Shown here one piece after another: positions 1 through 9,014 of a DNA stretch of 64,000 nucleotides. The first letter of the stretch is position 1. Each line of letters begins with the position of its first letter. Source of the DNA: Hymenobacter convexus. GTDB taxonomy: Bacteria > Bacteroidota > Bacteroidia > Cytophagales > Hymenobacteraceae. The translations under genes and the position numbers were made by a program. The stretch spans positions 62,001 to 126,000 of the forward strand of contig NZ_JAUQON010000004.1 in assembly GCF_030580955.1 (NCBI RefSeq). The letters run 5' to 3'. Under the pieces are notes generated by a model that was not told the origin of the DNA, made no database searches, and saw only the letters and a list, made by a program, of their open reading frames with translations.

Positions 1-1691
1 TGCAAAGCTCGTTTGGTGTCAACAACGTGTGCCTCGTGAAAGGCCGCCCGATGACGCTCAACCTGCAGCAGCTCATCCACTACTTCGTTGAGCACCGGGC
101 TGAAATCATTATTCGCCGCACCAAGTACGAGCTGGCCGAAGCCCAGAAGCGGGCACACATCCTGGAGGGCCTGCTCATCGCGCTCGACCACCTGGACGAA
201 GTCATTGCCCTTATCCGCGGTTCGCGCGACCCCGAAGTAGCCCGCGGCCAGCTTATTGAGCGCTTCGCGTTGAGCGAAGTCCAGGCCCGCGCCATTCTGG
301 ATATGCGTCTGCAGCGCCTTACGGGCCTGGAGCGCGACAAGATTGTGGCCGAGTACAACGAGTTGATGAAGCTCATCGATTACTTGAAATCGGTGCTCGA
401 ATCAGACGTGTTGCAGCGCGGCATCATCAAAACCGAGCTGGAAGACATACGGGAGCGCTACGGCGATGCCCGCCGCACCGAAATCAACTACCAGGGCGGC
501 GATTTTTCGACCGAGGACATGATTGCCGACGAGTCGATGGTCATCACCATCAGCCGCGAAAGCTACATCAAGCGCACCAACCTGGACGAGTACCGGGCCC
601 AGGGCCGGGGAGGAGCCGGCTCGCGCGGGGCCATTTCGAAAAAGGACGATTTCACGGAGCACTTGTTCGTGGCCACCACGCACGAGTATCTGCTGTTCTT
701 TACCGAGCTTGGCCGTGTGTTCTGGCTAAAGGTGTACGAAGTACCGGAAGGAGGGAAGGCCACCAAAGGCCTGCCGCTGCAGAACCTCATCGAAATTCCG
801 CGCGAAGACAAAGTGCGTTCGGTGCTCAACGTGCGCGGCCTAAAAGACCCTGACTACCTCGAAAATACCTTCCTGATGTTCTGCACCGAGCAGGGCACGG
901 TGAAGAAAACGCCGCTGGAAGCATATTCTCGTCCGCGCACGGCCGGCATCAACGCCATCACCATCAACGAAGGCGACCGGATTCTGGATGTGCAGCTGCT
1001 GGCGCCTAACGCAGAAGTTATTCTGGCTTCGCGCACGGGCCGTGCGGTTCGTTTCAACGAGAGCCAGGCCCGCTCGATGGGCCGTGCTGCAGCCGGCGTG
1101 CGCGGCATCCGCCTCGAAGACGTGCCCGGCAACCGCGTGGTAGGCATGGTCTGCGTGGCCGACCCGACGCAGGAGTTGCTCGTAGTGAGCGAAAACGGCT
1201 TCGGCAAACGCAGTCAGCTTGAGGAATACCGCGTTACCAAACGCGGCGGCAAAGGCGTGCGGGCAATGAAGATTACCGAGAAAACGGGTAATCTGGTGGC
1301 CATCAAGGACGTGAACGACGGCGATGACCTCATGATTATTAATAAGTCCGGCATCACCATCCGCCTGCGGATGAGCGAGCTGCGGACCATCGGCCGGGCC
1401 ACGCAAGGAGTGCGTCTGATAAAAATCAGTGCCAACGATGAGATTTCGTCGGTTGCCAAAGTGGAGGCCGAGGAAAAAGAAGAATACATCGCCGCCTCGG
1501 CGCTGGTTGAAGCAGCCGATGGGGATGTAGGCGCTGATGGCAGCCAACAAGTTATCAGTACTTTAGCCGATTCTAACGATGATGACGTGCTGGACGATGA
1601 GGACAGGTTGGAAGATGAATCAGAAGATGATTCGGACGACGACGATGCGGATGATGAGCAGGATTCTGACGAGGACGAAGACCTGGCATAG
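1..1691 (+). CDS. gyrA: DNA gyrase subunit A, C-terminal part (5' end outside window)
   Basis: The reading frame is open from base 3 and enters from outside the window, so the N-terminal winged-helix domain and catalytic Tyr are missing here. What is seen is the end of the breakage-reunion domain (SSFGVNN, LNLQQLIHYFVEHR, the coiled-coil gate and RAILDMRLQRLTGLE) followed by the six-bladed beta-pinwheel that wraps DNA. The GyrA-box appears as KRGGKG in TKRGGKGVRAM, which separates gyrase from topoisomerase IV. The last ~45 residues are an Asp/Glu-rich tail. GyrA works with GyrB to introduce negative supercoils in the cytoplasm. A second type IIA A-subunit (ParC) lies at the other end of the window. 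Very confident. Confidence 0.96.
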   Translation, partial: QSSFGVNNVCLVKGRPMTLNLQQLIHYFVEHRAEIIIRRTKYELAEAQKRAHILEGLLIALDHLDEVIALIRGSRDPEVARGQLIERFALSEVQARAILDMRLQRLTGLERDKIVAEYNELMKLIDYLKSVLESDVLQRGIIKTELEDIRERYGDARRTEINYQGGDFSTEDMIADESMVITISRESYIKRTNLDEYRAQGRGGAGSRGAISKKDDFTEHLFVATTHEYLLFFTELGRVFWLKVYEVPEGGKATKGLPLQNLIEIPREDKVRSVLNVRGLKDPDYLENTFLMFCTEQGTVKKTPLEAYSRPRTAGINAITINEGDRILDVQLLAPNAEVILASRTGRAVRFNESQARSMGRAAAGVRGIRLEDVPGNRVVGMVCVADPTQELLVVSENGFGKRSQLEEYRVTKRGGKGVRAMKITEKTGNLVAIKDVNDGDDLMIINKSGITIRLRMSELRTIGRATQGVRLIKISANDEISSVAKVEAEEKEEYIAASALVEAADGDVGADGSQQVISTLADSNDDDVLDDEDRLEDESEDDSDDDDADDEQDSDEDEDLA

Positions 1692-1705
1692 TTGCTGAAG
1701 TAGGA

Positions 1706-1742
1706 GCGGGGCGGTCCATTTGGGCGGCCCCGTTTATTTTTG
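1706..1742 (+). terminator. Rho-independent terminator after gyrA
   Basis: A GC stem (CGGGGC with GCCCCG) about 15 bases after the gyrA stop is followed by TTTATTTTTGG. Position and T-tract fit an intrinsic terminator for gyrA. Confidence 0.7.
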
Positions 1743-1886
1743 GCGAACTCAACGCGCAACCTCGGGGTTTGAGGCGCGGTTGGGGGAGCTTAACATTCAC
1801 CCTTAATGTTCAACCTTTCCGCCTTGCGTGAAACGTTCGTGGTGGCAACGCCGCGGAATATTCACGAAGGGCACATTCCCGATTTT

Positions 1887-3044
1887 ATGAAAAAGACATT
1901 TTTGACGGCCGCCGTAGGCGTAGCATTAGTGGCGGGGCTGCCCGCAACGGTTTCAGCTCAGACGTCAGCTGTCACGAACGCCATTTTAAATCAGCGTTCG
2001 GGCCTTTTGGACAAAGCCCGCACAGACATCGACAAAGCCATTGTCAACGAGAAAACCAGCGGCAAAGCCAAGACGTGGTACACGCGTGGCGAAATTTACC
2101 AAGGCATGCTGGATAGCCCCATTTATGGCAAGCAACTGCAGCCGGGTGAAGGCCTTCAGAAGTCTTATGAGTCGTTTGCTAAGACGATTGAACTGGACAC
2201 GAAAGATGGTGAGTTCGGTAAGCAAGCCGTTGCCCGCCTCGACAACCTGTACGGCCACGCTTTCAACGACGCGGTGAACAGCTACAATGCCAAGGATTAC
2301 GACAAAGCCATTGAGAACTACAAGCTGGCTTCTAAGCTCAAACCACAGGATACAACGGCCGTTCTGTATTCGGCTTACGCCTATGAGGCCAAGCAGGATT
2401 ATGCCGGTGCTAAGGCCTCTTACAACCAATTGCTGGGAATGAACTACAAGTCAGCGACTCTGTATTCACGGCTATTCCAAATGGCAAAGCAGCAAAAAGA
2501 CGATGCCGAAGCTGCAAAAGTTTTGCAACAGGCGCTTGCGGCTTATCCCAATAACAAGGCTTTTATGCTGGAGGATTTGAACCTGTCCCTGGCAACTGGT
2601 AAAGGTGGCGATGCGCTGGATAAAATTACCAAGGCCATTGCCGCCGACCCGTCTAATTCTAACCTTTACGCGGTGCGGGGTTCGATGTATGACCAGCAGA
2701 AAAAGACGGACTTGGCTTTGGCTGATTATAAGAAATCAGTAGAACTGGACCCGAACAACTTCGACGCCCAGTTTAACCTCGGCGTTTATAACTACAACAA
2801 AGCCGCTGAAGCATACACCAAAGCCAGCAAGATGGACCTGAAAACGTATAATGTTTCGGGCAAAAAGCTGGAGGCCGACGGGAAGAAGTATTTTCAAGCC
2901 TCTGTGCCGTATTTCGAAAAAGCCTTGGAGCTACAGCCACAGGACAAGAATACTTTGTCTTCTTTGCAGAAGGTCTATTTCCGACTTGGCCGAACTGCCG
3001 ATTCGGAACGCCTAAATGCTCGTCTTGAGCAACTCAAGAAGTAA
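1887..3044 (+). CDS. Secreted tetratricopeptide-repeat protein
   Basis: A 385-residue protein. The longer open frame starts at 1806, but the ATG at 1887 begins a clear signal peptide (MKKTFLTAAVGVALVAG, cleavage near VSAQ), so that start is preferred. The rest is a run of helical TPR units, for example DAVNSYNAKDYDKAIENYKLA and YALADYKKSVELDPNNFDAQFNLG-like repeats, with Lys- and Ala-rich helices. TPR proteins of this type act as scaffolds in the periplasm or outer membrane; no catalytic motif is seen. It is monocistronic between gyrA and a terminator. The specific partner is unknown. Family confident, function unknown. Confidence 0.85.
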   Translation: MKKTFLTAAVGVALVAGLPATVSAQTSAVTNAILNQRSGLLDKARTDIDKAIVNEKTSGKAKTWYTRGEIYQGMLDSPIYGKQLQPGEGLQKSYESFAKTIELDTKDGEFGKQAVARLDNLYGHAFNDAVNSYNAKDYDKAIENYKLASKLKPQDTTAVLYSAYAYEAKQDYAGAKASYNQLLGMNYKSATLYSRLFQMAKQQKDDAEAAKVLQQALAAYPNNKAFMLEDLNLSLATGKGGDALDKITKAIAADPSNSNLYAVRGSMYDQQKKTDLALADYKKSVELDPNNFDAQFNLGVYNYNKAAEAYTKASKMDLKTYNVSGKKLEADGKKYFQASVPYFEKALELQPQDKNTLSSLQKVYFRLGRTADSERLNARLEQLKK

Positions 3045-3070
3045 ACCTTTGTTTTTTAGAAGAAGGAGAG

Positions 3071-3104
3071 GCCCGTTTTCGTTTGCACGAGGACGGGCTT
3101 TTCT
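3071..3104 (+). terminator. Terminator of the TPR gene
   Basis: GCCCGT and ACGGGC form a stem around a ~16-base loop, followed by TTTTCT, 26 bases after the stop codon. Confidence 0.7.
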
Positions 3105-3886
3105 ACTCCTATTTGGGAAAAGCTAGTTTGTATTTAACATAATATAAATTATAAGACAAAATATATTTGGTGAATATGGCCTGGGTTGATTCCGTACTTT
3201 TGGCCCATGTGTAGAACTTGTCCGCCACACATTTATTGGCAGCTAAATAAACTCACGTTAGACTAACGGTTCACGATGCTTAAATCACAACATGTCTGTG
3301 TTTGCTACGACACTGGGAAGATTATGCACTTGCCTTTTACGTATTGGTTATGCCTTGCAAGTGGAAAATGATTTTGCTGGATTGTAATTAATTTGGCTGT
3401 TAACGGGTCAGCCACCTCGTTACGCTCTCATTACACTGTCGGGCTATCTCTACCAATAGCTCAATATGGCTTTAATTTCAGGGGGCTTTGCCGTGCTTTC
3501 GTTTCATCAGCTAATAACCAAATTCAGTGTTCTCAGTATAATCCCCTATTACGTGTTCAGAAAATTTTAAATGAATAAAAGTATAAAAGAGTTTATTTGA
3601 CGATAAAATTTATATACTTTTTAATACTGTTGTAGAGATACACAATATTCCACAATACCAACACAGTTATAGCCCAGTATATAAGACTTTCAGTCAATTT
3701 AATCTCAGCAGCAAAAGTGTCTCAGAAACTGAGTTTGTACTATTTGTAAATGTTAAACAAAAGCATATACGCGATAGCACAAAATAGAATAATTAATGCA
3801 ACACACTCAATAGTAAATAAAAGTATATAAAGTTGTGGACTTAAATACTTTTTTGTACCTAATTATTAAATTTAAAATCCCACAGA
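3105..3886. other. AT-rich intergenic region without a convincing gene
   Basis: About 780 bases with strikingly low GC compared with the GC-rich flanks, rich in TATA and AATTA words. The longest open frame (3393-3578, 61 codons) has no recognisable feature and is probably chance. A TTG at about 3836 lies some 20 bases before TACCTAAT, a weak resemblance to a Bacteroidota promoter for the gene at 3887. No tRNA, terminal repeat or integrase was found. It is probably one unit with the foreign-looking gene that follows. Confidence 0.5.
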
Positions 3887-4894
3887 ATGCCCAAATTAAT
3901 AGACTACCCAAGAACATCTTATGCTGGGGCTTGGGAACTTGCCGAGGTAGTAGATGATACAGGAGGCAAATGCGAAATTGAAACCGCTGCCCGAAAACTT
4001 AACAGAAAGGTAAGTGGCTCTTTCAAGGCCATAATCGGCTCCGCAGTGAAATTTGGTCTTCTTACCAGCAAGCGCGAATTGCTAAGCGTGACGACGCTAT
4101 ATAAGCGCATTAAACATGCTTACGACAAGAAAGAAGAACTACTCTTTCACCGGGAAGCCTTCCTGACTCCACCCCTCTTTAGCCAGATATGCAGAAAATT
4201 CAGGCTTAGAGAATTGCCAGTACAAATGCTCGATGTAATGCTAATTCGAGAATTTGGCGTCGAAGAAATCAATGCGCAAGGAGTAGCGAAGGCTTTTGTT
4301 GAAGGCTGTAGGATGGTCAATCTGCTTGATGAGCGAAACACCATGGCCGATATTGATGCTTCGGCCGGCCAGCTCCAGCCAAGACGGGAATTATCAACAC
4401 CGGTGCTAGCTCAGACATCCTTCAGCCCATCACAGCCAGCGAATAATGAAAATAGTAGGCCGGCGTTAGAAGATGAGTCCCCAAACGGAACACCACGTAA
4501 TTCAGGCGTATTCGGACAGGTGGACCCAGAAGCACAACCCACCGGGCAGAGGCCTGTTTCTGACGCCGTGGCGAATCTTTTTGGGTTATTCAATAGCAAT
4601 GCTGAGGAAAACCTACTGGTCCACCCTGTTGCGACATCAAACGTCGACATTGAAGAGAAAACCCCAGCGCCAATTCAAGTCGAAAATTCGATTGAAGCGG
4701 ATTACCCTGTTCGGGAACCTGACTCAACTCCCAAACCACCCGCATTCGCCTCCAACACGACATTTTCTTTTGAATTGAAAATCAGTGGTCCCGGGTTAAA
4801 TTCGATACTATCTATTGTAGAAGAAGAAGATATCCTGATTGCTCAGGCGTTACTTGAAAAAGTAAGAAGGCAACTAAGGAATAAGGAACATTGA
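3887..4894 (+). CDS. Orphan protein with N-terminal winged-helix-like repeat, function unknown
   Basis: A 335-residue protein, not assigned to a named family. Residues 1-75 look like a winged-helix module: PRTSYAGAWELAEVVDDTGG, then a helix with VSGSFKAIIGSAVKFGLL and a turn leading into SVTTLYKRIKHAY. Residues 85-150 form a second helical block (LFSQICRKFRLRELP, EFGVEEINAQGVAKAFVEG). A low-complexity linker rich in Pro, Ser, Asn and Glu covers about 165-285. The C-terminus (FSFELKISGPG, then a Val/Ile strand and LLEKVRRQLRN) looks like a small alpha-beta domain. No signal peptide. Codon use and GC are lower than in neighbours, which suggests horizontal acquisition. A regulatory or defence-related DNA-binding role is a guess. 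Confidence 0.75.
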   Translation: MPKLIDYPRTSYAGAWELAEVVDDTGGKCEIETAARKLNRKVSGSFKAIIGSAVKFGLLTSKRELLSVTTLYKRIKHAYDKKEELLFHREAFLTPPLFSQICRKFRLRELPVQMLDVMLIREFGVEEINAQGVAKAFVEGCRMVNLLDERNTMADIDASAGQLQPRRELSTPVLAQTSFSPSQPANNENSRPALEDESPNGTPRNSGVFGQVDPEAQPTGQRPVSDAVANLFGLFNSNAEENLLVHPVATSNVDIEEKTPAPIQVENSIEADYPVREPDSTPKPPAFASNTTFSFELKISGPGLNSILSIVEEEDILIAQALLEKVRRQLRNKEH

Positions 4895-4907
4895 ATAGCC
4901 TTAAGCT

Positions 4908-4938
4908 ACTGGTCACGCATACAACAGGCGTGACCAGT
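4908..4938. terminator. Hairpin between the convergent orphan gene and hisIE
   Basis: An 11-bp perfect stem (ACTGGTCACGC with GCGTGACCAGT) with a 9-base loop lies between two convergent stop codons. No T-tract follows. Its right arm is partly repeated as TGACCAG-A-GGCTTTAC just downstream. It is probably a shared transcription end. Confidence 0.5.
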
Positions 4939-4959
4939 GGCTTTACGTGACCAGAGGCT

Positions 4960-5628
4960 TTACTTACCCTCCGTTAAGTGGCGGGTATTGGGCAGGCGGT
5001 GCCGCTCTTGCAGCACCGCAATTACCTGCGTAAGTGAAAGGCCCGAAGCAGCCAGCAGAACCAGTAAATGGTAAAGCAAATCAGCCACCTCGCCGGGCAG
5101 CGTGTCGTGGTGGCCGGCAACCGCATCAATAACGGTTTCGACAGCCTCCTCGCCTACTTTTTGGGCAATTTTGGGCATCCCCTTGTTGAAAAGGGAGACT
5201 GTATAAGATGTGGGGGCGCGCTCAGGAAAACGCTTGCGCTCATTGATAAGTCGCTCCAGGCTTGCCAGGAAGCCAACCGGGGCCTCCGGGGCTAATGCCT
5301 GCTCAGGCTGGACAAAACAGCTCACCGTGCCCCGGTGACAAGTAGGACCGGCGGGCAAGACACGGATTAAAACGGTGTCGGCGTCGCAATCAATGTGGTG
5401 GCTCACCACCTGCAGATAGTTCCCACTGCTTTCTCCTTTTGTCCAAAGCCGTTGTTTAGACCGCGAAAAGAAAGTAACCCTTCCCTCCTGCTGCGTTTTG
5501 AGCCAGGCAGCCTCGTTGAGATAACCCAACATCAGGACCTGGCCGGTATCGGCATCCTGGATGATGGCGGGCGCCAAGCCAGTGGCGGCGTCAAATAGTA
5601 ATTCGGTTGAATCAGCTGAAGAGTTCAT
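4960..5628 (-). CDS. hisIE: Bifunctional phosphoribosyl-AMP cyclohydrolase / phosphoribosyl-ATP pyrophosphatase
   Basis: A 222-residue cytoplasmic enzyme carrying steps 2 and 3 of histidine synthesis: it hydrolyses PR-ATP to PR-AMP, then opens the adenine ring. The HisI half (about 1-115) has the metal and Cys motifs HHIDCDADTVLIRV and GPTCHRGTVSCF. The HisE half (about 125-222) has the MazG-like helices with SYTVSLFNKG, KVGEEAVETVIDAV and EVADLLYHLLVLL. The fused order is usual in Bacteroidota and enterobacteria. Last gene of the his operon, 42 bases after hisF. ATG start with the expected length. Confidence 0.96.
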   Translation of the reverse strand: MNSSADSTELLFDAATGLAPAIIQDADTGQVLMLGYLNEAAWLKTQQEGRVTFFSRSKQRLWTKGESSGNYLQVVSHHIDCDADTVLIRVLPAGPTCHRGTVSCFVQPEQALAPEAPVGFLASLERLINERKRFPERAPTSYTVSLFNKGMPKIAQKVGEEAVETVIDAVAGHHDTLPGEVADLLYHLLVLLAASGLSLTQVIAVLQERHRLPNTRHLTEGK

Positions 5629-5670
5629 GGGGGTTACGAAGTCAGGAAAGCGATAGAAACCCGTTTGGGC

Positions 5671-6426
5671 CTATTGCCGGACAGGAATGCCGGCCTCGTG
5701 CAAATAGTGCTTTAGGGCGGGCAGGGCCGTTTCGTTGAAGTGGAAGATACTGGCGGCCAGCGCCGCATCAGCCCCACCGGCGCGGAATACAGCAGTAAAA
5801 TCGGACGGCTGCCCCGCTCCACCCGAGGCGATGACCGGCACCGGCACGGCATCACTCACGGCCCGCGTTAGGTCCAAAGCGAAGCCCGATTTGGTGCCAT
5901 CGTGGCTCATGGAGGTGAGTAGAAGCTCACCCGCGCCCCTTTCGGCGGCTTCGCGGCACCAATCCACGGCCTCCCGGCCGGTGGGCTGGGTGCCCGCGCG
6001 CGTCATCACCTGCCATTCTTCGGCCACTAGCCGGGCATCGACAGCCACCACAATGCACTGCGAGCCGAAACGCTGGGCCAGTTCGTTGATAAAAGCCGGA
6101 CGGGCCAGGGCCGCCGAATTAATGGACACCTTATCGGCCCCACTGAGCAAAAGGGCTTCGACGTCGGCAATACTACCGATTCCGCCCCCCACGGTAAAAG
6201 GAATATCGAGGACGCGCGCCACCTCCCGAACGAGTTCGGTGAGTGGCTGGCGCCGCTGGTTGGTGGCGGTGATGTCGAGAAAAACCAGTTCGTCGGCTCC
6301 TTCCGCGGCGTAGCGCGCAGCCAGGGCAATGGGGTCGCCAGCATCGCGCAGTCCTTCGAACTGAACACCTTTTACGGTGCGGCCATCGCGCACATCGAGG
6401 CAAGGAATCAAGCGCTTCTTAATCAT
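5671..6426 (-). CDS. hisF: Imidazole glycerol phosphate synthase subunit HisF
   Basis: A 251-residue TIM barrel that uses ammonia delivered by HisH to close the imidazole ring, giving IGP and AICAR. The start [20 protein letters not shown] contains the catalytic Asp of strand 1. The second catalytic Asp is in VVAVDAR, and phosphate-binding loops are seen at [13 protein letters not shown] and IASGGAG. Length is typical for the family. It sits 42 bases after hisA and forms a heterodimer with the HisH encoded two genes upstream. Confidence 0.97.
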   Translation of the reverse strand: MIKKRLIPCLDVRDGRTVKGVQFEGLRDAGDPIALAARYAAEGADELVFLDITATNQRRQPLTELVREVARVLDIPFTVGGGIGSIADVEALLLSGADKVSINSAALARPAFINELAQRFGSQCIVVAVDARLVAEEWQVMTRAGTQPTGREAVDWCREAAERGAGELLLTSMSHDGTKSGFALDLTRAVSDAVPVPVIASGGAGQPSDFTAVFRAGGADAALAASIFHFNETALPALKHYLHEAGIPVRQ

Positions 6427-6468
6427 TGCGGGACATATTTATAACTAAAGATGGCTAACCAAAGTGGC

Positions 6469-7185
6469 CTACAGGAAACTGCGCAAATCGGACAGGGCAA
6501 TAGTGCCTTCGTAGAGCGCTTTCCCAATGATGGCTCCGTGCATCCCAGCCTCAGCCAACCGCTCTAAATCCGTGACGGTGGTAACGCCGCCGCTGGCCAC
6601 GAATCGGGCCGTGGGAAAGGCTTTTATCAGGTCTTGATAGGTCGCCAGGGCCGGTCCCTGCAAAAGGCCGTCTTTGCTGACGTCGGTACAGATGAACGTA
6701 GTGCCACCGGCTACCAGATAATCGGCCACAAAACCGCGCAACGTTAGCGCACTTTGGTCAATCCAGGCGTTTATCATGATGTGCTCGCCCCTGAAGTCAG
6801 CCCCCAGGAATATGGTTTCGGCACCGTGGCGGGCAAGCCAGCGCTGCACGGTGGCAGGTTCCCGCACGGCCAGGCTGCCGGCCGTGGCGTGCGCCGCGCC
6901 GGCACCAAGCACCTGCTCCAACGCCGCATCGGTTTGGATGCCCCCGCCGGCATCTATATCCAGGTCAGTGTGCCGCGCAATGGCTTCGAGCACGGCTAAG
7001 TTCACTGGCTGCCCGGCCCGCGCGCCATCGAGGTCAACGAGGTGCAACCGGCGCAAACCGGCATCGGCAAAGCGCTGGGCGACGGCGACGGGGTCGGCGT
7101 CGTAGGTGGTCTGGCGCGCGAAGTCACCGGCGCTGAGACGGACGCACTGCCCGTTCAGCAAATCAATGGCGGGGATAATTTCCAA
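6469..7185 (-). CDS. hisA: Phosphoribosylformimino-5-aminoimidazole carboxamide ribotide isomerase
   Basis: A 238-residue half-barrel-duplicated TIM protein that isomerises ProFAR to PRFAR, the substrate of HisHF. EIIPAIDLLNGQCVRL carries the first catalytic Asp, and FICTDVSKDG carries the second on strand 5. Phosphate-binding GG motifs are at DAGGGIQ and VASGGVT. The start is a TTG: no in-frame ATG precedes EIIPAID and the normal N-terminus begins there. It begins 20 bases after the hisH stop, so the two are probably translationally linked. Confidence 0.95.
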   Translation of the reverse strand: MEIIPAIDLLNGQCVRLSAGDFARQTTYDADPVAVAQRFADAGLRRLHLVDLDGARAGQPVNLAVLEAIARHTDLDIDAGGGIQTDAALEQVLGAGAAHATAGSLAVREPATVQRWLARHGAETIFLGADFRGEHIMINAWIDQSALTLRGFVADYLVAGGTTFICTDVSKDGLLQGPALATYQDLIKAFPTARFVASGGVTTVTDLERLAEAGMHGAIIGKALYEGTIALSDLRSFL

Positions 7186-7205
7186 CGGAAAGAAAAGAAT
7201 GGTGA

Positions 7206-7793
7206 TTAGAGGGCCAGAAAATTGGCCAGAATGCGGGTGCCAGCCGTGCTGCTTTTCTCGGTATGGAACTGCACACCGTAAAAATTACCGTGCTGCACCG
7301 CGGCGCTGAACGGGACGGGATGCGCCGACTGCGCCGTGGTATAGGCCCCAACCGGAGCGTAATAGCTGTGCACAAAGTAAACGTGGTCGGCCTCGGTGAG
7401 GCCGGCAAACAGTGGCCCCCGCAATTCCTGCAGGTTGTTCCAGCCCATGTGCGGGACTTTGTGCGCTGCATCGGGCGCAAACCGCCGCACCCGAAACGGC
7501 AGCAAACCGAGCATGGCGGTATCGTTTTCCTCGCTGTGTTCGCCCAACAGCTGCATGCCCAGGCAAATGCCGAGGAATGGCTGCGTGAGGCTGGGAAGCA
7601 CCTTGTCGAGGCCGGCAGCCCGCAGGGCGGCCATGGCCGACGCGGCTTCGCCTTCGCCGGGAAACAACACTTTATCCGCTTTGCGGAGCGTTTCGGGGTC
7701 CGACGTCAAGGTTGCGGTTGCTCCCAATCGCTCAAGGGCGAAGAGCACCGATTGCACGTTGCCCCCTTTGTAATCTACGACTGCGATATCCAT
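7206..7793 (-). CDS. hisH: Imidazole glycerol phosphate synthase glutaminase subunit HisH
   Basis: A 195-residue class I glutamine amidotransferase that makes ammonia for HisF. The nucleophile Cys is in GICLGMQLLGE, and the His-Glu pair is in VQFHTEKSS near the C-terminus. The oxyanion strand is PHMGWNN. The frame can be opened two codons earlier at a TTG, but the ATG at 7793 gives the canonical MDIAVVDYKGGNVQSV. It is preceded by a 73-base AT-rich gap after hisB, the longest gap inside the operon. Confidence 0.95.
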   Translation of the reverse strand: MDIAVVDYKGGNVQSVLFALERLGATATLTSDPETLRKADKVLFPGEGEAASAMAALRAAGLDKVLPSLTQPFLGICLGMQLLGEHSEENDTAMLGLLPFRVRRFAPDAAHKVPHMGWNNLQELRGPLFAGLTEADHVYFVHSYYAPVGAYTTAQSAHPVPFSAAVQHGNFYGVQFHTEKSSTAGTRILANFLAL

Positions 7794-7809
7794 AACCAAT
7801 TATTACAAC

Positions 7810-7821
7810 ATTTGTACAAAT
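7810..7821. promoter_or_regulatory. Perfect 12-bp palindrome between hisB and hisH
   Basis: ATTTGTACAAAT is a perfect palindrome 17 bases upstream of the hisH ATG, inside an AT-rich spacer within an otherwise GC-rich operon. It could be an operator or part of an internal promoter. It may also be chance. Confidence 0.3.
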
Positions 7822-7866
7822 CATCACTCGGTCATTTTTTGACTCATTTGTGAATATTTGCATTCG

Positions 7867-8967
7867 TTAAAGAATGCCTTTGGTACTAGGAATACTAACC
7901 GATTCGTCCCGTTGCAAAGCCATTTTTATGGCTTTGGCAACGGCTTTGAAGATGGCTTCAATTTTGTGGTGCTCATTATCGCCCTGGCAGGAGATATTCA
8001 GAGTTGCCCGAGCATTGTCGGTGAAGGACTTGAAAAAATGGAAAAACAATTCGGTGGGCAAATCACCAACCCGCTCACGTCGAAAATCAGCCTCCCATAC
8101 CAGCCACGGCCGGCCCGAAAAATCGATGGCTGCCTGGGCCAGGGCCTCGTCCATGGGCAGGAGAAAGCCGTAGCGCGCAAGGCCGCGCTTATCGCCAAGG
8201 GCTTGGGCGAAGGCAGTTCCTAGCGCCAATGCCGTGTCTTCAACGGTGTGATGCTCGTCAATGTGCAAGTCACCCTTTACACTTATGGATAAATCAACTC
8301 CGCTGTGACGCCCGAGTTGTTCCAGCATGTGGTCGAAAAAACCCAATCCGGTTTTGATGGCGGTTTGGCCGGTGCCGTCGAGGTTTAACCGAACGGAAAT
8401 CTGGGTTTCGTTGGTGTTGCGCTCGATGACGGCCACCCGGGCCGGGTAGCGCAGGAAGTGGTAGATGGCATCCCAGCTGGTGGTGGTGAGGGCGGCGCGG
8501 GGGTCGGGCTCCTCTCCTATCAAAATGGACTGAGCGCCGAGATTCACAGCCAGCTCCACATCCGTCAGGCGGTCGCCGATGACGTAGGAATTGGCCAAGT
8601 CGTATTCGTTGGCGGGGTCGAGGTAACGGCCCAGCAGGCCCAGGCCGGGCTTGCGCGTGGGCAGGCCTTGATGCGGAAAGCTGCGGTCGATGTGCTCGGC
8701 GGCAAAGTGAATGCCCTCGCCCGCCATGATTTCCTGCATGAGCCGGTGGGCGGGCCAAAATGCTTCTTCCGGAAAGCTTTCGGTGCCTAGGCCGTCTTGG
8801 TTGGTTACCAGTACCAGCTCGTACTCGGGCAAATCGCGGGCAATGCGCGCCAAACCGCTGATGCAGCCGGGCAGGAACGCAAATTTTTCGAGGCTATCGA
8901 CTTGCTGGCTGGGCTGCGGCTCAATCAAAATGGTGCCGTCGCGGTCGATGAACAGGGCCTTTTTCAA
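7867..8967 (-). CDS. hisB: Bifunctional histidinol-phosphatase / imidazoleglycerol-phosphate dehydratase
   Basis: A 366-residue fusion enzyme for steps 6 and 8 of the pathway. The N-terminal HAD phosphatase (about 1-165) starts [13 protein letters not shown] with the nucleophile Asp and has [11 protein letters not shown] and [12 protein letters not shown]. The C-terminal IGP dehydratase (about 175-366) has the Mn-binding motifs [14 protein letters not shown] and [14 protein letters not shown], and a second HH pair in [13 protein letters not shown]. The same fusion is known from enterobacteria and many Bacteroidota. It is 47 bases after hisDC. Confidence 0.96.
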   Translation of the reverse strand: MKKALFIDRDGTILIEPQPSQQVDSLEKFAFLPGCISGLARIARDLPEYELVLVTNQDGLGTESFPEEAFWPAHRLMQEIMAGEGIHFAAEHIDRSFPHQGLPTRKPGLGLLGRYLDPANEYDLANSYVIGDRLTDVELAVNLGAQSILIGEEPDPRAALTTTSWDAIYHFLRYPARVAVIERNTNETQISVRLNLDGTGQTAIKTGLGFFDHMLEQLGRHSGVDLSISVKGDLHIDEHHTVEDTALALGTAFAQALGDKRGLARYGFLLPMDEALAQAAIDFSGRPWLVWEADFRRERVGDLPTELFFHFFKSFTDNARATLNISCQGDNEHHKIEAIFKAVAKAIKMALQRDESVSIPSTKGIL

Positions 8968-9014
8968 TTCAAATGGTGGGTTAACGTGGGGAAGCTTTTT
9001 ATACTACAAGGCAT

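Noticed and set aside
1735..1742. TATTTTTG as a promoter for the TPR gene at 1887
   Set aside because: It coincides with the T-tract of the gyrA terminator and lacks a TTG at the right spacing.
3393..3578. 61-codon open frame in the AT-rich gap
   Set aside because: No motif, no ribosome-binding or promoter signal and odd composition; most likely chance.
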